DNA from: SZUA-265 sp965651905
GTDB lineage: Bacteria > Myxococcota_A > Polyangia > Polyangiales > Polyangiaceae
Direction: 5' to 3'
Length of the DNA stretch: 64,000 nt
Assembly (NCBI GenBank): GCA_965651905.1
Contig: CBFGUG010000004.1
Coordinates: 116,538 to 180,537 of the forward strand
Within the stretch, counting starts at the first letter, position 1; each line of letters opens with the position of its first letter. A program made the translations under genes and the position numbers. Shown here in pieces: positions 1 to 9,761 of the stretch. Below the pieces are notes generated by a model. It had not been told where the DNA came from and ran no database searches. It was given only the letters and a program-made list of their open reading frames with translations.

Positions 1-488
1 TTCGCACGCCGCCCATGGCCGTGGTCAGCGGGGGGCGGGTCTATCGGCGCGACGACGACGTCACGCATTCGCCGATGTTCCACCAGGTCGAGGGGTTCTT
101 GGTCGACGAAGGCGTCAGCTTCGCGCAGCTCAAGGGCGTGCTCACGGAGTTCGCCAAACGGTTGTACGGCGACACCGCGGTTCGCTTCCGTCCGAGTTAC
201 TTTCCGTTCGTAGAGCCCGGGGCAGAGCTCGACGTCGGTTGCGTGTTTTGCTCGGCCGACGACGGCACTCGGGCGAGCTGCCGAGTGTGCAAGGGCACGG
301 GCTGGCTCGAGATCCTCGGCTGCGGGATGGTGCATCCCAACGTCTTCGAGGCCTGTGGAATCGATCCTGAGCGTTTCACCGGGTTCGCGTTCGGCCTCGG
401 CGTGGAGCGGGTCGCCATGCTCCGCTACGGCATACCCGACATCCGCCTGCTGTACGAAAACGACCCGCGGTTCCTGCAGCAGTTCTGA
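1..488 (+). CDS. pheS: Phenylalanyl-tRNA synthetase alpha subunit, 3' part
   Basis: This is the C-terminal part of the class II catalytic subunit of the alpha2beta2 enzyme that charges tRNA-Phe. The reading frame enters from the left edge (the in-frame codons start at base 3). The motif 2 stretch VYRRDDDVTHSPMFHQVEG and the motif 3 stretch FTGFAFGLGVERVAMLRYG are clear, and the protein ends LLYENDPRFLQQF like other PheS. Between FVEPGAELDV and WLEILGCGMVHPN there is a four-cysteine insert (CVFC and CRVC), which looks like a small zinc knuckle; E. coli PheS has only a short linker there. No pheT follows, although the two genes are adjacent in many bacteria. Identity is secure; the metal role of the insert is inference. 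Confidence 0.96.
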   Translation, partial: RTPPMAVVSGGRVYRRDDDVTHSPMFHQVEGFLVDEGVSFAQLKGVLTEFAKRLYGDTAVRFRPSYFPFVEPGAELDVGCVFCSADDGTRASCRVCKGTGWLEILGCGMVHPNVFEACGIDPERFTGFAFGLGVERVAMLRYGIPDIRLLYENDPRFLQQF

Positions 489-1338
489 GCACCGAATTTC
501 CGGACACACAGATCATAGTGTGCCGCTCGATGCCCCCAAGTCGCCTGGGGCTGTCGGCATCGATGACTCGGGCGGCCGAATGCGGCCGTCGCGGCGGCCT
601 GATGTTCGTTCGAGGGGGGCGAACTGGGCAAAGCCCCGGGGGTTGACGATGGGACTGACGCTCCTCAAGTTTGGTGGCTAGCACCGTATGCCCATGTCCA
701 AGGGTTGAGACATTTGGTCTCATTTCGTCCTGTGAGGGCGCCCGCGGATATCGGCGCCACGCGCCTGGCGCGGCTTCACGTCCGCCAGCCGTGTAGTCAG
801 CCGCCCATCGCACGCTAGCGGGGCATGGGAACTCCGCACAGTTCCCGGTTTATCGCCCCGACCGAGGGCCCACGGGTACGGATCGGGTGGAGCTACAACC
901 ATCTACTGTGTGATGGGGCCCGACTTGGGGGGTGACACGAAATGGCGCACCGATGAAATCTTTTCAATGTGGTGCGGTATCAAGCACCCTCACCCGAAAA
1001 CGCACTCTATCTCACAATCCTGTTCGTTCGCATGCAGCAAAACGCGACAAAAAACCGTTTCACTAGGCAACCCCCAGGCAATGCCAGCCGTATGGATCGA
1101 GTACGGCAACGCCATTCGCAAGCACCCGAGACAGCTCAGAATTTGGGCACGCTTATTGCTAACGAATATCCTCTGAAAGACTTCCGCGACGGAACTGCTG
1201 ACCCCGGGCCAACCCCCAGAGCCTAGCGCGAAATTCCCAAGCTGCACGCTCCCTGAGACCCGTTCCCGTCAAACCGCAATTCCCGCTCGCTGACCCCCTT
1301 TCTCTGACCCGTTTTCCTCTTACGAATCGAGACCCCAC
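489..1338. other. Long intergenic region before the sigma factor gene
   Basis: About 850 bases with no convincing gene. Short open frames at 910-1226 have no Shine-Dalgarno sequence or recognisable protein. A 6-bp inverted repeat (tgagac/gtctca, 706-722) lies downstream of pheS but has no T run. The part from about 950 to 1200 is visibly richer in A and T than the coding DNA around it and may hold the regulatory region of the sigma factor gene. I cannot point to a defined promoter. Confidence 0.5.
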
Positions 1339-2763
1339 ATGAACGAAATGCCAACCTCCGCAAACGAAAGCTCATTCGGCTCCGAGGAGCAGGCAGACGA
1401 CAATGCGGTGCGCTACTCGCCGGCGTTCGCGCGTCCCTCCGTTCCGCCTGCATCCGTCGTGGCCTCGCGTCGCTACGACAGCATGCCTCCGAGCTCGAGC
1501 AACCGCACTGCCGCCAATTCTGGGGAGATCCGTGTGAGCAACGCCAGCGAGTCCGTCGGAGACTCGATGCTCTCGCGCTACTTCCGCGACATGGCCAGCC
1601 ACCAGGTGATGGGACCCGAAGAAGAACTGGCTGCAGCCCGAGACGTGGAGACCGCAGAGGTAGACCTCTGGGTCGAAATGCTGTCGTTCGTCCCGGTGGG
1701 CGAGCACATCCTCGCCTCTCTGAAGAACAACTTGGAGACTGCTCAAACCAAGGTCGAAGAAGACGCACCGACGACGTCCAACGAGCTGGAGACCCTCGCC
1801 CAGATCGAGGAGCTGTTCGGGGTGTACCGTCAGCAGCGCTCCAAGCTTCACGCCAATCAGACCCGCCGCTATCGCGAACTGTGCGAGGAGTTGGCGCGAG
1901 CGGTTCGCTTGTCCGACTCTGATCGATTGTGGATGGCGGAGGCTTTCGAGATTGCACGAACCATCTCGGGCGACGAGGACGGAACTGGAGCTCTGGTTGC
2001 AGCGACGCAATCGTACCGTCGCTACGTGTCTCGGGTGAAGGCCGCTGACACGCGTCAGCGCGACTCCAAGAACCGCTTCGTCAAGGCGAATCTGCGCTTG
2101 GTCGTTAGCATCGCGCGTCGTTACAACCGCGGTCGCCTGCCCCTCATCGACCTCATTCAAGAGGGCAACATCGGTCTGATGAAGGCGGTCGAGCGTTTCG
2201 ATCACAGCCGCGGTTACCGCTTCTCGACGTACGCGTCGTGGTGGATCCGTCACGCGATCAGTCGTGCCCTGGCGGACAAGGGGCGCGCAGTGCGCATCCC
2301 CGTTCACATGCTCGACACCTACAACCGCGTCACGCGGGCTACCCAAGCCCTGATCGCGCGTTTGGGGCGTGAACCCACGCCAGCCGAACTCGAGAAAGAG
2401 ACGGGCGTGCCGAAGGAGAAGCTCGACAAGGTGCGTGAGCTCTACGCCGAGACTCCGTTCTCACTCGATCGCCCAGTTGGTGACGAGGATGGGCGTAAGT
2501 TCATCGACTTCTTGGTCGAGGACAACGCGCTGTCCCCGTACGAGGACCTGGCTGCCTCGCGCTGGTCGGACGAGGTACGGCGCTTGCTCGGCACGCTGAC
2601 TCCCATCGAATCGCGCATCATTCGTTGGCGCTTCGGTTTGGACAACGAGGACGAACTGACGCTCAAGGAGATTGGCGACAAGTACAACCTGTCTCGTGAG
2701 CGAATTCGCCAGCTGCAGGAACAGGCCATCGGCAAGATCCGCAAGCAGATGCGCGAATTCTGA
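1339..2763 (+). CDS. RpoD/RpoS-like sigma-70 family sigma factor
   Basis: A sigma factor that directs RNA polymerase to promoters. The N-terminal ~70 residues are Ser/Pro-rich and probably disordered. Region 1.2 follows (SRYFRDMASHQVMGPEEE, about residues 76-95), then a ~130-residue non-conserved insert. Region 2 (ANLRLVVSIARRYN, LIDLIQEGNIGLMKAVERF, FSTYASWWIRHAI) starts near residue 244, region 3 carries RIPVHMLDTYNRV, and the region 4 helix-turn-helix (LTLKEIGDKYNLSRERIRQL) starts near residue 439. The RIPVHM motif and the absence of the RpoH box argue for a group 2 RpoD/RpoS-like factor rather than RpoH. It is 474 residues, stands alone, and is followed by a terminator. Its regulon cannot be read from the sequence. 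Confidence 0.92.
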   Translation: MNEMPTSANESSFGSEEQADDNAVRYSPAFARPSVPPASVVASRRYDSMPPSSSNRTAANSGEIRVSNASESVGDSMLSRYFRDMASHQVMGPEEELAAARDVETAEVDLWVEMLSFVPVGEHILASLKNNLETAQTKVEEDAPTTSNELETLAQIEELFGVYRQQRSKLHANQTRRYRELCEELARAVRLSDSDRLWMAEAFEIARTISGDEDGTGALVAATQSYRRYVSRVKAADTRQRDSKNRFVKANLRLVVSIARRYNRGRLPLIDLIQEGNIGLMKAVERFDHSRGYRFSTYASWWIRHAISRALADKGRAVRIPVHMLDTYNRVTRATQALIARLGREPTPAELEKETGVPKEKLDKVRELYAETPFSLDRPVGDEDGRKFIDFLVEDNALSPYEDLAASRWSDEVRRLLGTLTPIESRIIRWRFGLDNEDELTLKEIGDKYNLSRERIRQLQEQAIGKIRKQMREF

Positions 2764-2810
2764 GACTGAAGCGGGCTACTGCTGCCCGCCCTCGACGAAG
2801 CTCGAAATGA

Positions 2811-2841
2811 CGAAAGCCAACGCAAATTGCGTTGGCTTTCG
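2811..2841 (+). terminator. Rho-independent-type hairpin after the sigma factor gene
   Basis: A perfect 13-bp stem (cgaaagccaacgc / gcgttggctttcg) with a 5-base loop lies 48 bases after the stop codon. The tail (tcgttt) is only moderately T-rich. The AT content of the stem also allows it to work from the other strand. Confidence 0.75.
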
Positions 2842-3387
2842 TCGTTTGAGGCACAGCTACATATTGTCGCAGTCGGCCGCTAGACCACGGTAGCGAACGA
2901 GCGCTAGCACTCTCGTGCTGAGGGCTCTAGTGCCTGGACTGCTGAGCAAATGCCCCGGTCACAGCTTGGCCCCTGGGACGGCGGGCAGCTGGGGTTGCGG
3001 CTGACGGCGAGTTGCCGTCGTCGAGACATTTACATTTGCCCCCGGTTTGGGCGATTAGGGGCCGCGCTTCCGCCAGGAGGCGTCTCGAGAGTGACCCCCC
3101 ACAATCCGTTCGGACTGTCGACTCGAACGGAGCAAACCCGAAGCGATTCCGTGCCCCATCACCCGACTGACGACCCGCCGCGCTGCCCTGCTTGGGGCTG
3201 CGACATTTGGCGTCAGGGCTTGTGGGTGCAGTCCGAACTAGGGTCGCGCCCGCTTGCTGTCGTGCCCGGTACTTCGCGGGCGAGCGTCATCGAGCAGCGT
3301 TCTCGCATCTGGGACTCTCCCGTGCTCGAGCATTCCCGATTGAAGACATCCCAAGTTGAAGTCGCGCCGCAGGGCGCTTGGTGACAG
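2842..3387. other. Intergenic region upstream of the respiratory operon
   Basis: About 545 bases between the sigma factor terminator and actA. An open frame at 2950-3384 has no ribosome binding site and a composition unlike a protein, so I treat the region as non-coding. It must contain the promoter of the operon that starts at 3388, but no clear -35/-10 or -24/-12 pair stands out. Confidence 0.45.
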
Positions 3388-4038
3388 ATGGATCTTTTCG
3401 TTTTTCCTCGTTGGGCGAACAAGACCGTGCATTTGGCGGGAGCCGTGCTTGGTGTCGCGCCGCTCTATCTCATTGGCCTCATCTGGTACGGCGCTAGTCC
3501 GTACACGGTCTCGGTCGGCTACGCACCTGAGCAGCCCGTCCCGTACAGCCACGCGCTGCACGCGGGTGAGCTGGGGATCGACTGCCGCTACTGCCACACC
3601 ACGGTCGAGCAGGCAGCGCACGCGGCCATTCCCCCCACGGAAACGTGCATGAACTGCCACGCACGTGTTCGCACCACGAGTCCCAAGCTCGAGCCCGTTC
3701 GCCAAAGCTGGGAGACGGAGCAACCCATCGAGTGGACCAAGGTGCACGACCTGCCTGACTACGTGTACTTCGATCATTCGGCTCACGTGACCCGAGGCAT
3801 TGGCTGCAAGTCGTGCCACGGCCGCATCGACCAGATGGAAGTCGTCTATCAGCACGAGGAGTTGAGCATGGGGTGGTGCCTCGATTGTCACCGTGCCCCC
3901 GAGCAGCATCTGCGCCCACCCGAAGAGGTGACGAACATGGGGTGGCAACCACCTGAGGCCCAACTCGCCTTCGGCGCGAAACTCCGCGAGCAGAACAACA
4001 TCAACCCCCCCACCGATTGTTCAACATGTCATCGATGA
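3388..4038 (+). CDS. actA: Alternative complex III subunit ActA, pentahaem cytochrome c
   Basis: Pentahaem c-type cytochrome subunit of alternative complex III, the quinol:cytochrome c/oxidase oxidoreductase that replaces the bc1 complex in many bacteria. One membrane anchor (about residues 17-38) is followed by a periplasmic part with five CXXCH haem motifs at Cys66, 87, 140, 164 and 211 (CRYCH, CMNCH, CKSCH, CLDCH, CSTCH). The last motif sits at the extreme C-terminus, and its codons overlap the candidate start codons of actB. It is the first gene of a run to 16596 in which genes overlap or are separated by only tens of bases. 216 residues is normal for the family. Confidence 0.93.
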   Translation: MDLFVFPRWANKTVHLAGAVLGVAPLYLIGLIWYGASPYTVSVGYAPEQPVPYSHALHAGELGIDCRYCHTTVEQAAHAAIPPTETCMNCHARVRTTSPKLEPVRQSWETEQPIEWTKVHDLPDYVYFDHSAHVTRGIGCKSCHGRIDQMEVVYQHEELSMGWCLDCHRAPEQHLRPPEEVTNMGWQPPEAQLAFGAKLREQNNINPPTDCSTCHR

Positions 4039-7000
4039 AGAAGCAGGACAGCCCCCGCTTGTGGCGTAGCCTGGCGGAATACGAGCAGGACCCCGACTTC
4101 CAGAAGTTCGTGGACAACGAGTTCGGCGTAGACCCGACCGAGGCGCTTCCCGACGACAAGCAGCGCCGTCGCTTCATGCAGCTGATGGCCGCTTCGTTCT
4201 CGTTGGCAGGCGCCGCTGGCTGTCGCTGGGAGGAAGACAAACTGGTGCCGATGACTCGGCGGCCCGAGGGCATCGTGCCCGGCGTTCCCCGTTACTTCCA
4301 CACCGCGATGGAACTCGGCGGCGTTGGTACACCGCTCAAAGTCAAGAGCTACGACGGACGCCCCATCAAAGTCGATGGCCACCCCAATCATCCCGATACG
4401 ATGGGGGCCAGCGGCACCTTCGAGCAAGGCTCGATCCTCGGACTGTACGACCCGGATCGTAGCCAGGGTCCTGCGCAGTTCTCGAACGGGCAGGCAACGG
4501 AGTCCACTTGGAAAGACTTCGGCGTCTTCGCCAACAAGCACTTCCTGGAGTTGCGCCAGGCTAACGGCGGTGAAGGGCTGTTCGTGTTGAGCGAGTCGAG
4601 CTCATCCGCGACGGTCGCCGACACCAAGCAGCGTTTCCTGCAGGCTTTCCCGAGTGCCCAGTGGTTCGAATACGAAGCCGTCAATCGCGACAACGCTCGT
4701 GCTGGAGCGCAGCTGGCGTTCGATAGCCCTGTCAAGCCGCGTTACGACATGGCGAAAGCCGACGTCGTGTTGTGCCTCGATGCCGATCTGTTGGCGACAG
4801 GACCCGAGTCCCTAGCCATCAGCCGCGGTTTCTCGGAGGCGCGCGATCCTGAAGGCGGCCGCATGAACCGCATGTGGAGCGTCGAGAGCTCGCTGAGTCC
4901 AACGGGTATCCAGGCGGATCACCGCTTGGCGATTCGTTCGGCGCAGGTTGGAGCACTCGCTGCTGCACTCGACGCGGCGATCAGCAAGGCGCTCGGACAA
5001 GCTGGCGCTCAGCCCGCGCCGAAAGCCGCGTTCCTGACCACTCCTCGCGTCGCCAAGTTCGTCACCGCACTGACCAAGGACCTGCTCGCGAGCCAAGGCA
5101 AGAGTGTGGTCGTGGTTGGCGAGAACCAGCCCGCAGAAATTCACGCGTTGGGGCATCGTCTCAATGCACTGTTGGGCAACGTCGAAAAAACGGTCCACTA
5201 CGTTGCTGACGAAGGGCCTGCCAACCTGCGCCAAGGGCTGCAAGAGCTCGTCAAGCAAGCAGACAAGGTCAAGACTCTGGTCATCCTCGGCGGCAACCCG
5301 GTTTACACGGCGTCCGCAGACGTCGACGTCGCAAAGTTGTTCCGCAGCGATGTCGTCAGCATTCACCTGAGTCTGTACCGGGACGAGACCTCGCGGAAGT
5401 GCAGCTGGCACGTGCCGATGGCGCACTTCCTCGAGTCTTGGGCCGACACGCGCAGTTCCGACGGGTCGCTGCTGCTGAGCCAGCCGCTGATTGCTCCGCT
5501 GTTCAAGGCCCCGAGCGTTCCCGAGTTCGTCGCGCTGCTGAGGCGAGACGAGGTTCGTGAAGGGCAGCAGCTCGTTCGTCGAGCCCTCGGCGCGCGGGTG
5601 GCTTCCGACGAGGCTTGGCGTCGTGCCGTGCACGATGGTGGCTTCCCGAACACTGCAGCTCCGCCAGTCTTGCCGACGCTTCGGCCCCTGTCCCCGATTC
5701 AGTTCGGCGACGCCGCCCTGGCCGATCTGAGTCCGAGTGGCGTGTTGGAGGTTACTTTCGCTGCTGACTCGCGACTCTACGATGGTCGTTTCGCCAACAA
5801 CCCTTGGCTACAAGAGTTGCCCGAGCCAGCCATGAAGCTGACGTGGGACAACGCCGCGTTCATCAGCCCCCAAACCGCCGAGCACCTAGGTGTCGAGGAT
5901 TCGACGATGGTCGTCGTCAGCGTTGGCGACCAGAAGATCACCTTGCCCGCACTGATGTGCCCCGGTCAGGCTCCGGGCTCGGTACGTCTATCCCTCGGCT
6001 ACGGTCGCACGGACGCTGGCGTCGTGGGTGGTGCTTCGTCACCTCACAATCACGACCCAGTCGACCCGGTTGGCGTGAGTGTTTACCCGCTGCGCACTGT
6101 CGCAGGTTGGGATTCAGCAACTGGTGTGAAAATTACGCCGACTGGACGCAAGTTCAAGCTGGCTACCACCCAGGACAAGCACCCGATGGACGACATCGGG
6201 CGCAAGGGAACCCAGGAGCGTCTGCCGTTGCTCGTGCGTCAAGACACGTTCGAGCACTTCCAAGACCACCCGGATCACATCCAGCACATGGTGCACCACC
6301 CGCCGCTGCTCTCGCTGTGGCACGAGCCCGTCAGCTACGAGGGGTACAAGTGGGGGATGACCATCGACCTGAACAAGTGCAACGGCTGTAGTGCTTGTGT
6401 GGTTGCTTGCAACGCCGAGAACAACATTCCCGTCGTGGGCAAAGACCAAGTCCTGATGGGCCGCGAGATGCACTGGCTTCGTATCGATCGCTACTTCCAA
6501 GGCAACGATCCCGACGAGCCGGATCAGGTGCACAACCAGCCCGTCATGTGTCAGCACTGCGAACACGCGCCGTGCGAGCAGGTGTGCCCGGTTGCTGCGA
6601 CCATCCACAGCTCCGAGGGGCTGAACGAGATGACCTACAACCGCTGCATCGGGACTAGGTACTGCTCGAACAACTGCCCGTACAAGGTGCGTCGCTTCAA
6701 CTACTTCAACTACTCGTTGCCTCTCACCGAGGAGCGTAACGAGATTCAGCGCATGGCGCAGAATCCCGAAGTCACCGTGCGCTTCCGCGGTGTGATGGAG
6801 AAGTGCACCTTCTGCGTTCAACGTATTCAGGGCGCGAAGATCAAAGCGAAGAACGCCAAGCGTCGGATCAAAGATGGCGAGGTCACCGCGGCGTGCCAAG
6901 ACGCCTGCGCCACTCGTGCAATCGAGTTCGGCGACTTGAACGATCCCAAGAGCAAGGTGGCCATCAAGGCAGCCAGCTCGCGTGGTTACCACCTGCTCCA

Positions 7001-7115
7001 AGAGCTCAACGTGCGTCCTCGGGTGACCTACCTGGGTCGAATCACCAATCCCCATCCCGACATGAACCAAGGCAAGTCCAAGGCGAAGGAAGGGAGCGAA
7101 GCATCCCATGGCTAA
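4035..7115 (+). CDS. actB: Alternative complex III subunit ActB, molybdopterin-like plus Fe-S protein
   Basis: Periplasmic electron-transfer subunit of alternative complex III. The ATG at 4035 forms an ATGA overlap with the actA stop; ATG 4026 and TTG 4017 are in-frame alternatives. A Tat-like signal (QRRRFMQLMAASFSLAGAAGC) lies near the N-terminus. The first ~750 residues resemble a molybdopterin oxidoreductase, a domain known to lack molybdenum in characterised ActB. The last ~250 residues carry four cysteine groups of a four-cluster ferredoxin domain: CNGCSACVVACN, CQHCEHAPCEQVC, CIGTRYCSNNC and CTFC...CQDAC. About 1026 residues, as expected. It overlaps actC by 8 bases, suggesting translational coupling. 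Confidence 0.93.
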   Translation: MKKQDSPRLWRSLAEYEQDPDFQKFVDNEFGVDPTEALPDDKQRRRFMQLMAASFSLAGAAGCRWEEDKLVPMTRRPEGIVPGVPRYFHTAMELGGVGTPLKVKSYDGRPIKVDGHPNHPDTMGASGTFEQGSILGLYDPDRSQGPAQFSNGQATESTWKDFGVFANKHFLELRQANGGEGLFVLSESSSSATVADTKQRFLQAFPSAQWFEYEAVNRDNARAGAQLAFDSPVKPRYDMAKADVVLCLDADLLATGPESLAISRGFSEARDPEGGRMNRMWSVESSLSPTGIQADHRLAIRSAQVGALAAALDAAISKALGQAGAQPAPKAAFLTTPRVAKFVTALTKDLLASQGKSVVVVGENQPAEIHALGHRLNALLGNVEKTVHYVADEGPANLRQGLQELVKQADKVKTLVILGGNPVYTASADVDVAKLFRSDVVSIHLSLYRDETSRKCSWHVPMAHFLESWADTRSSDGSLLLSQPLIAPLFKAPSVPEFVALLRRDEVREGQQLVRRALGARVASDEAWRRAVHDGGFPNTAAPPVLPTLRPLSPIQFGDAALADLSPSGVLEVTFAADSRLYDGRFANNPWLQELPEPAMKLTWDNAAFISPQTAEHLGVEDSTMVVVSVGDQKITLPALMCPGQAPGSVRLSLGYGRTDAGVVGGASSPHNHDPVDPVGVSVYPLRTVAGWDSATGVKITPTGRKFKLATTQDKHPMDDIGRKGTQERLPLLVRQDTFEHFQDHPDHIQHMVHHPPLLSLWHEPVSYEGYKWGMTIDLNKCNGCSACVVACNAENNIPVVGKDQVLMGREMHWLRIDRYFQGNDPDEPDQVHNQPVMCQHCEHAPCEQVCPVAATIHSSEGLNEMTYNRCIGTRYCSNNCPYKVRRFNYFNYSLPLTEERNEIQRMAQNPEVTVRFRGVMEKCTFCVQRIQGAKIKAKNAKRRIKDGEVTAACQDACATRAIEFGDLNDPKSKVAIKAASSRGYHLLQELNVRPRVTYLGRITNPHPDMNQGKSKAKEGSEASHG

Positions 7116-8472
7116 CACTGCTGAGATTCGCGACTGGCAAGAGCCACCGCGAGGCGACAACGCCTACGCAAAGATCACGGACGCCGTAAACCGCGTCGTC
7201 GAGACCCCCACGCCACCCAAAGCCTGGTACATCGCGTTCGGAATCGCACAGATTTGGCTCGCGACCCTCGGGCTTTGTGTCGGCTACCTGTTTTGGGAGG
7301 GTGTGGGCATCTGGGGCAACATGAACCCGGTGGCTTGGGGTTGGCCGATCGTCAACTTCGTGTTCTGGGTCGGTATCGGTCACGCGGGAACGCTGATCAG
7401 CGCCGTGCTCTATCTGTTCCGCCAGACTTGGCGCACGGCGATCAACCGCGCGGCAGAGGCCATGACCATCTTCGCGGTCATTTGCGCACTGTTGTTCCCA
7501 GGCATCCACATCGGTCGCCCGTGGCTACCGTATTGGATGTTGCCCATCCCGAATCAGATGGACATGTGGCCGCAGTTCCGCAGTCCACTGGACTGGGATA
7601 TCTTCGCGGTCAGCACCTACTTCACCGTCTCTTTGATGTTCTGGTACATGGGGCTCATCCCCGATCTGGCGTCGATTCGCGATCGCGCTACGTCGAAGAT
7701 TCGCCGTTTCGCATACGGCATGGCTGCGGTGGGCTGGCGCGGTTCGTCTCGTCAGTGGCACCGCTACGAAAAGGCGTACCAGATCCTGGCAGCGCTCTCG
7801 ACGCCCCTGGTGCTCTCGGTTCACTCGGTGGTTAGTTTCGACTTCGCGACGTCGCAGCTGCCCGGTTGGCACACGACGATCTTTCCGCCCTACTTCGTTG
7901 CGGGCGCCATCTTCAGCGGTTTCGCGATGGTGGTCACCTTGCTGGTCCCCGCGCGCATGTTCTTCGGACTCAAGAGTTTGATCCAGGTGCGTCACATCGA
8001 GCTGATGAACAAGGTCATTCTCGCAACGGGCACGCTGGTTGGTTACGCGTACGGCATGGAGTTTTTCATCGCCTGGTACAGCGGCGCTCCCTACGAGGGG
8101 TTCGCGTTCGTCAACCGCGCCTTCGGACCCTACGCTTGGGCGTACTGGGCGATGGTGAGCTGCAACGTGATCTTCCCGCAGCTGTATTGGTTCAAGAAGA
8201 TCCGGACCAACATGCTGGCGTCGGTGGTCATAGGCGTTCTCGTCAACGTCGGAATGTGGTTCGAGCGCTTCGTAATCACGTGCAGTTCGCTCAACCGCGA
8301 CTTTCTACCCTCCAGCTGGGGTTACTTCGTGCCGACCGTGTTCGACTTCCTGACGTTCATGGGCAGTTTCGGCCTGTTCTTCACGCTATTCCTACTGTTC
8401 TGCCGCTACCTGCCGCAGGTTGCCGCAAGCGAGGTCAAGGGCGTGCACGCCGCGGAGCATCATGCTCACTGA
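7108..8472 (+). CDS. actC: Alternative complex III subunit ActC, NrfD/PsrC-like membrane protein
   Basis: Integral membrane subunit of the NrfD/PsrC family, which holds the quinol site facing ActB and is proposed to take part in proton translocation. The 454-residue protein has about ten hydrophobic spans, beginning with WYIAFGIAQIWLATLGLCVG, and family-typical stretches such as FVFWVGIGHAGTLISAVLYLFRQ and IVPDLA-like GLIPDLASIRDRA. The start ATG lies inside the end of actB (8-base overlap). The order actA-actB-actC matches the canonical cluster. The C-terminus is His-rich (AAEHHAH), which is unremarkable. ActF at 9762 is a relative of the same fold. Confidence 0.93.
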   Translation: MANTAEIRDWQEPPRGDNAYAKITDAVNRVVETPTPPKAWYIAFGIAQIWLATLGLCVGYLFWEGVGIWGNMNPVAWGWPIVNFVFWVGIGHAGTLISAVLYLFRQTWRTAINRAAEAMTIFAVICALLFPGIHIGRPWLPYWMLPIPNQMDMWPQFRSPLDWDIFAVSTYFTVSLMFWYMGLIPDLASIRDRATSKIRRFAYGMAAVGWRGSSRQWHRYEKAYQILAALSTPLVLSVHSVVSFDFATSQLPGWHTTIFPPYFVAGAIFSGFAMVVTLLVPARMFFGLKSLIQVRHIELMNKVILATGTLVGYAYGMEFFIAWYSGAPYEGFAFVNRAFGPYAWAYWAMVSCNVIFPQLYWFKKIRTNMLASVVIGVLVNVGMWFERFVITCSSLNRDFLPSSWGYFVPTVFDFLTFMGSFGLFFTLFLLFCRYLPQVAASEVKGVHAAEHHAH

Positions 8473-8523
8473 GCCTGGAACATCGAGCCTGGAAGCAACT
8501 AGCGTACGACTGAGAGTGGTTTC

Positions 8524-9747
8524 ATGAGCTACGACGAGGAAAAGAAGACGACGCCTCAGGCTGACGAGTTGCCGTTCGGCATTCTCGCCGAATACGAAGA
8601 TCAGGATCAGCTGATCGAGGCGGCCAAGAAGGTGCGCGACAAAGGTTACGAGCGCTGGGACAGCTACTCGCCGTATCCCGTTCACGGCATCGACCCGGCG
8701 ATGGGCATCAAGCCCACCAAGCTTCCGTGGATCGTGCTCTGCGCGGGCCTGACGGGTTTGACCGTCGCGGTCAGCTTTCAGTGGTGGGCGAACGCCGTCG
8801 ACTACCCGTTCATCACCAGCGGCAAGCCGTTCTGGAGCTTGCCGGCGAACATCCCAATCACGTTCGAGTTGACGGTCTTGTTCAGCGCCATCACGGCGTT
8901 CCTGAGCATGATGATCCTCAATGGCCTGCCGAAGCCGTCATCGCCGCTCGACCGGGTGCGTCGCTTCGCTCGCGTCACCGACGACCGCTTCTTCATCATG
9001 ATCGAGACGGCCGACCCCAAATACGACGAGGCGGCCACACGAAGCCTGCTCGACGAAACTGGGGCTTCTGCCGTCGAGGCAGTACCTGCGGACACGTCTA
9101 GCGACCAGCTCCCACGCGGGTTCTTGTATGGCGTGTTGATACTCGGCGCGATGGCCATGATCCCGTTCGGGTTGTTCGCCAGTGCTCGCGCGGGCCTCTC
9201 GGAAAAGCCACCGTTCCACGTCGTGCCGAACATGGACTACCAAGCGAAGTACAAGGCGCAGCGCGTCAACGAGTTCTTCGCGGATGAGCGAGCGATGCGC
9301 GAACCCGTGGAAGGCACGGTTGCCGTCGGCGAGTTGCGTGAGGACGCACACCTCTACGAGGGGCTCGAGAACGGCGCCATTGCTCGTACGTTCCCAACGT
9401 CGATCGAGATCGATGCCACCACGATGGCACGCGGTAAGCGTCAGTTCGGCGTCTTCTGTGCGCCGTGCCACGGCGAAACGGGCAACGGCCAAGGCATGGT
9501 GCACGAGCGAGCGTTTGCGCTGCAGGAAGGCACCTGGGTGAAACCGACGGACATCTCGTCGGCCACCATCGTGGAAAAGCCCGTAGGCGAATTGTTCAAG
9601 ACCATCAGCAACGGCATCAGGAACATGCCCGGCTACGCGCGCCAGGTAACTCCTGAAGACCGCTGGGCGATCATCCTCTATTTGCGGGCACTGCAACGCA
9701 GCCAGGCGGAGTTCGCCGCCGCAGCAGCACCCGAACCGCAGAAGTAA
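8524..9747 (+). CDS. Fused ActD-ActE: DUF3341 membrane subunit plus monohaem cytochrome c
   Basis: Residues 1-190 match ActD (DUF3341): a short N-terminal region (FGILAEYEDQDQLIEAAKKV) and two membrane spans (about 67-88 and 116-139). A third span (about 195-220) then anchors a periplasmic cytochrome c domain like ActE, with haem motif CAPCH at Cys312 and a probable axial Met in NMPGYA. In several characterised complexes ActD and ActE are separate proteins; here one 407-residue frame covers both without a stop or frameshift. The fusion is seen directly in the sequence. It should tie the cytochrome c head to the membrane part of complex III, next to the electron acceptor. Confidence 0.9.
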   Translation: MSYDEEKKTTPQADELPFGILAEYEDQDQLIEAAKKVRDKGYERWDSYSPYPVHGIDPAMGIKPTKLPWIVLCAGLTGLTVAVSFQWWANAVDYPFITSGKPFWSLPANIPITFELTVLFSAITAFLSMMILNGLPKPSSPLDRVRRFARVTDDRFFIMIETADPKYDEAATRSLLDETGASAVEAVPADTSSDQLPRGFLYGVLILGAMAMIPFGLFASARAGLSEKPPFHVVPNMDYQAKYKAQRVNEFFADERAMREPVEGTVAVGELREDAHLYEGLENGAIARTFPTSIEIDATTMARGKRQFGVFCAPCHGETGNGQGMVHERAFALQEGTWVKPTDISSATIVEKPVGELFKTISNGIRNMPGYARQVTPEDRWAIILYLRALQRSQAEFAAAAAPEPQK

Positions 9748-9761
9748 GCGAAAGCAGTCTC

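Noticed and set aside
2950..3384. 144-codon gene directly upstream of actA
   Set aside because: No ribosome binding site, arbitrary composition and no motif; treated as promoter region.
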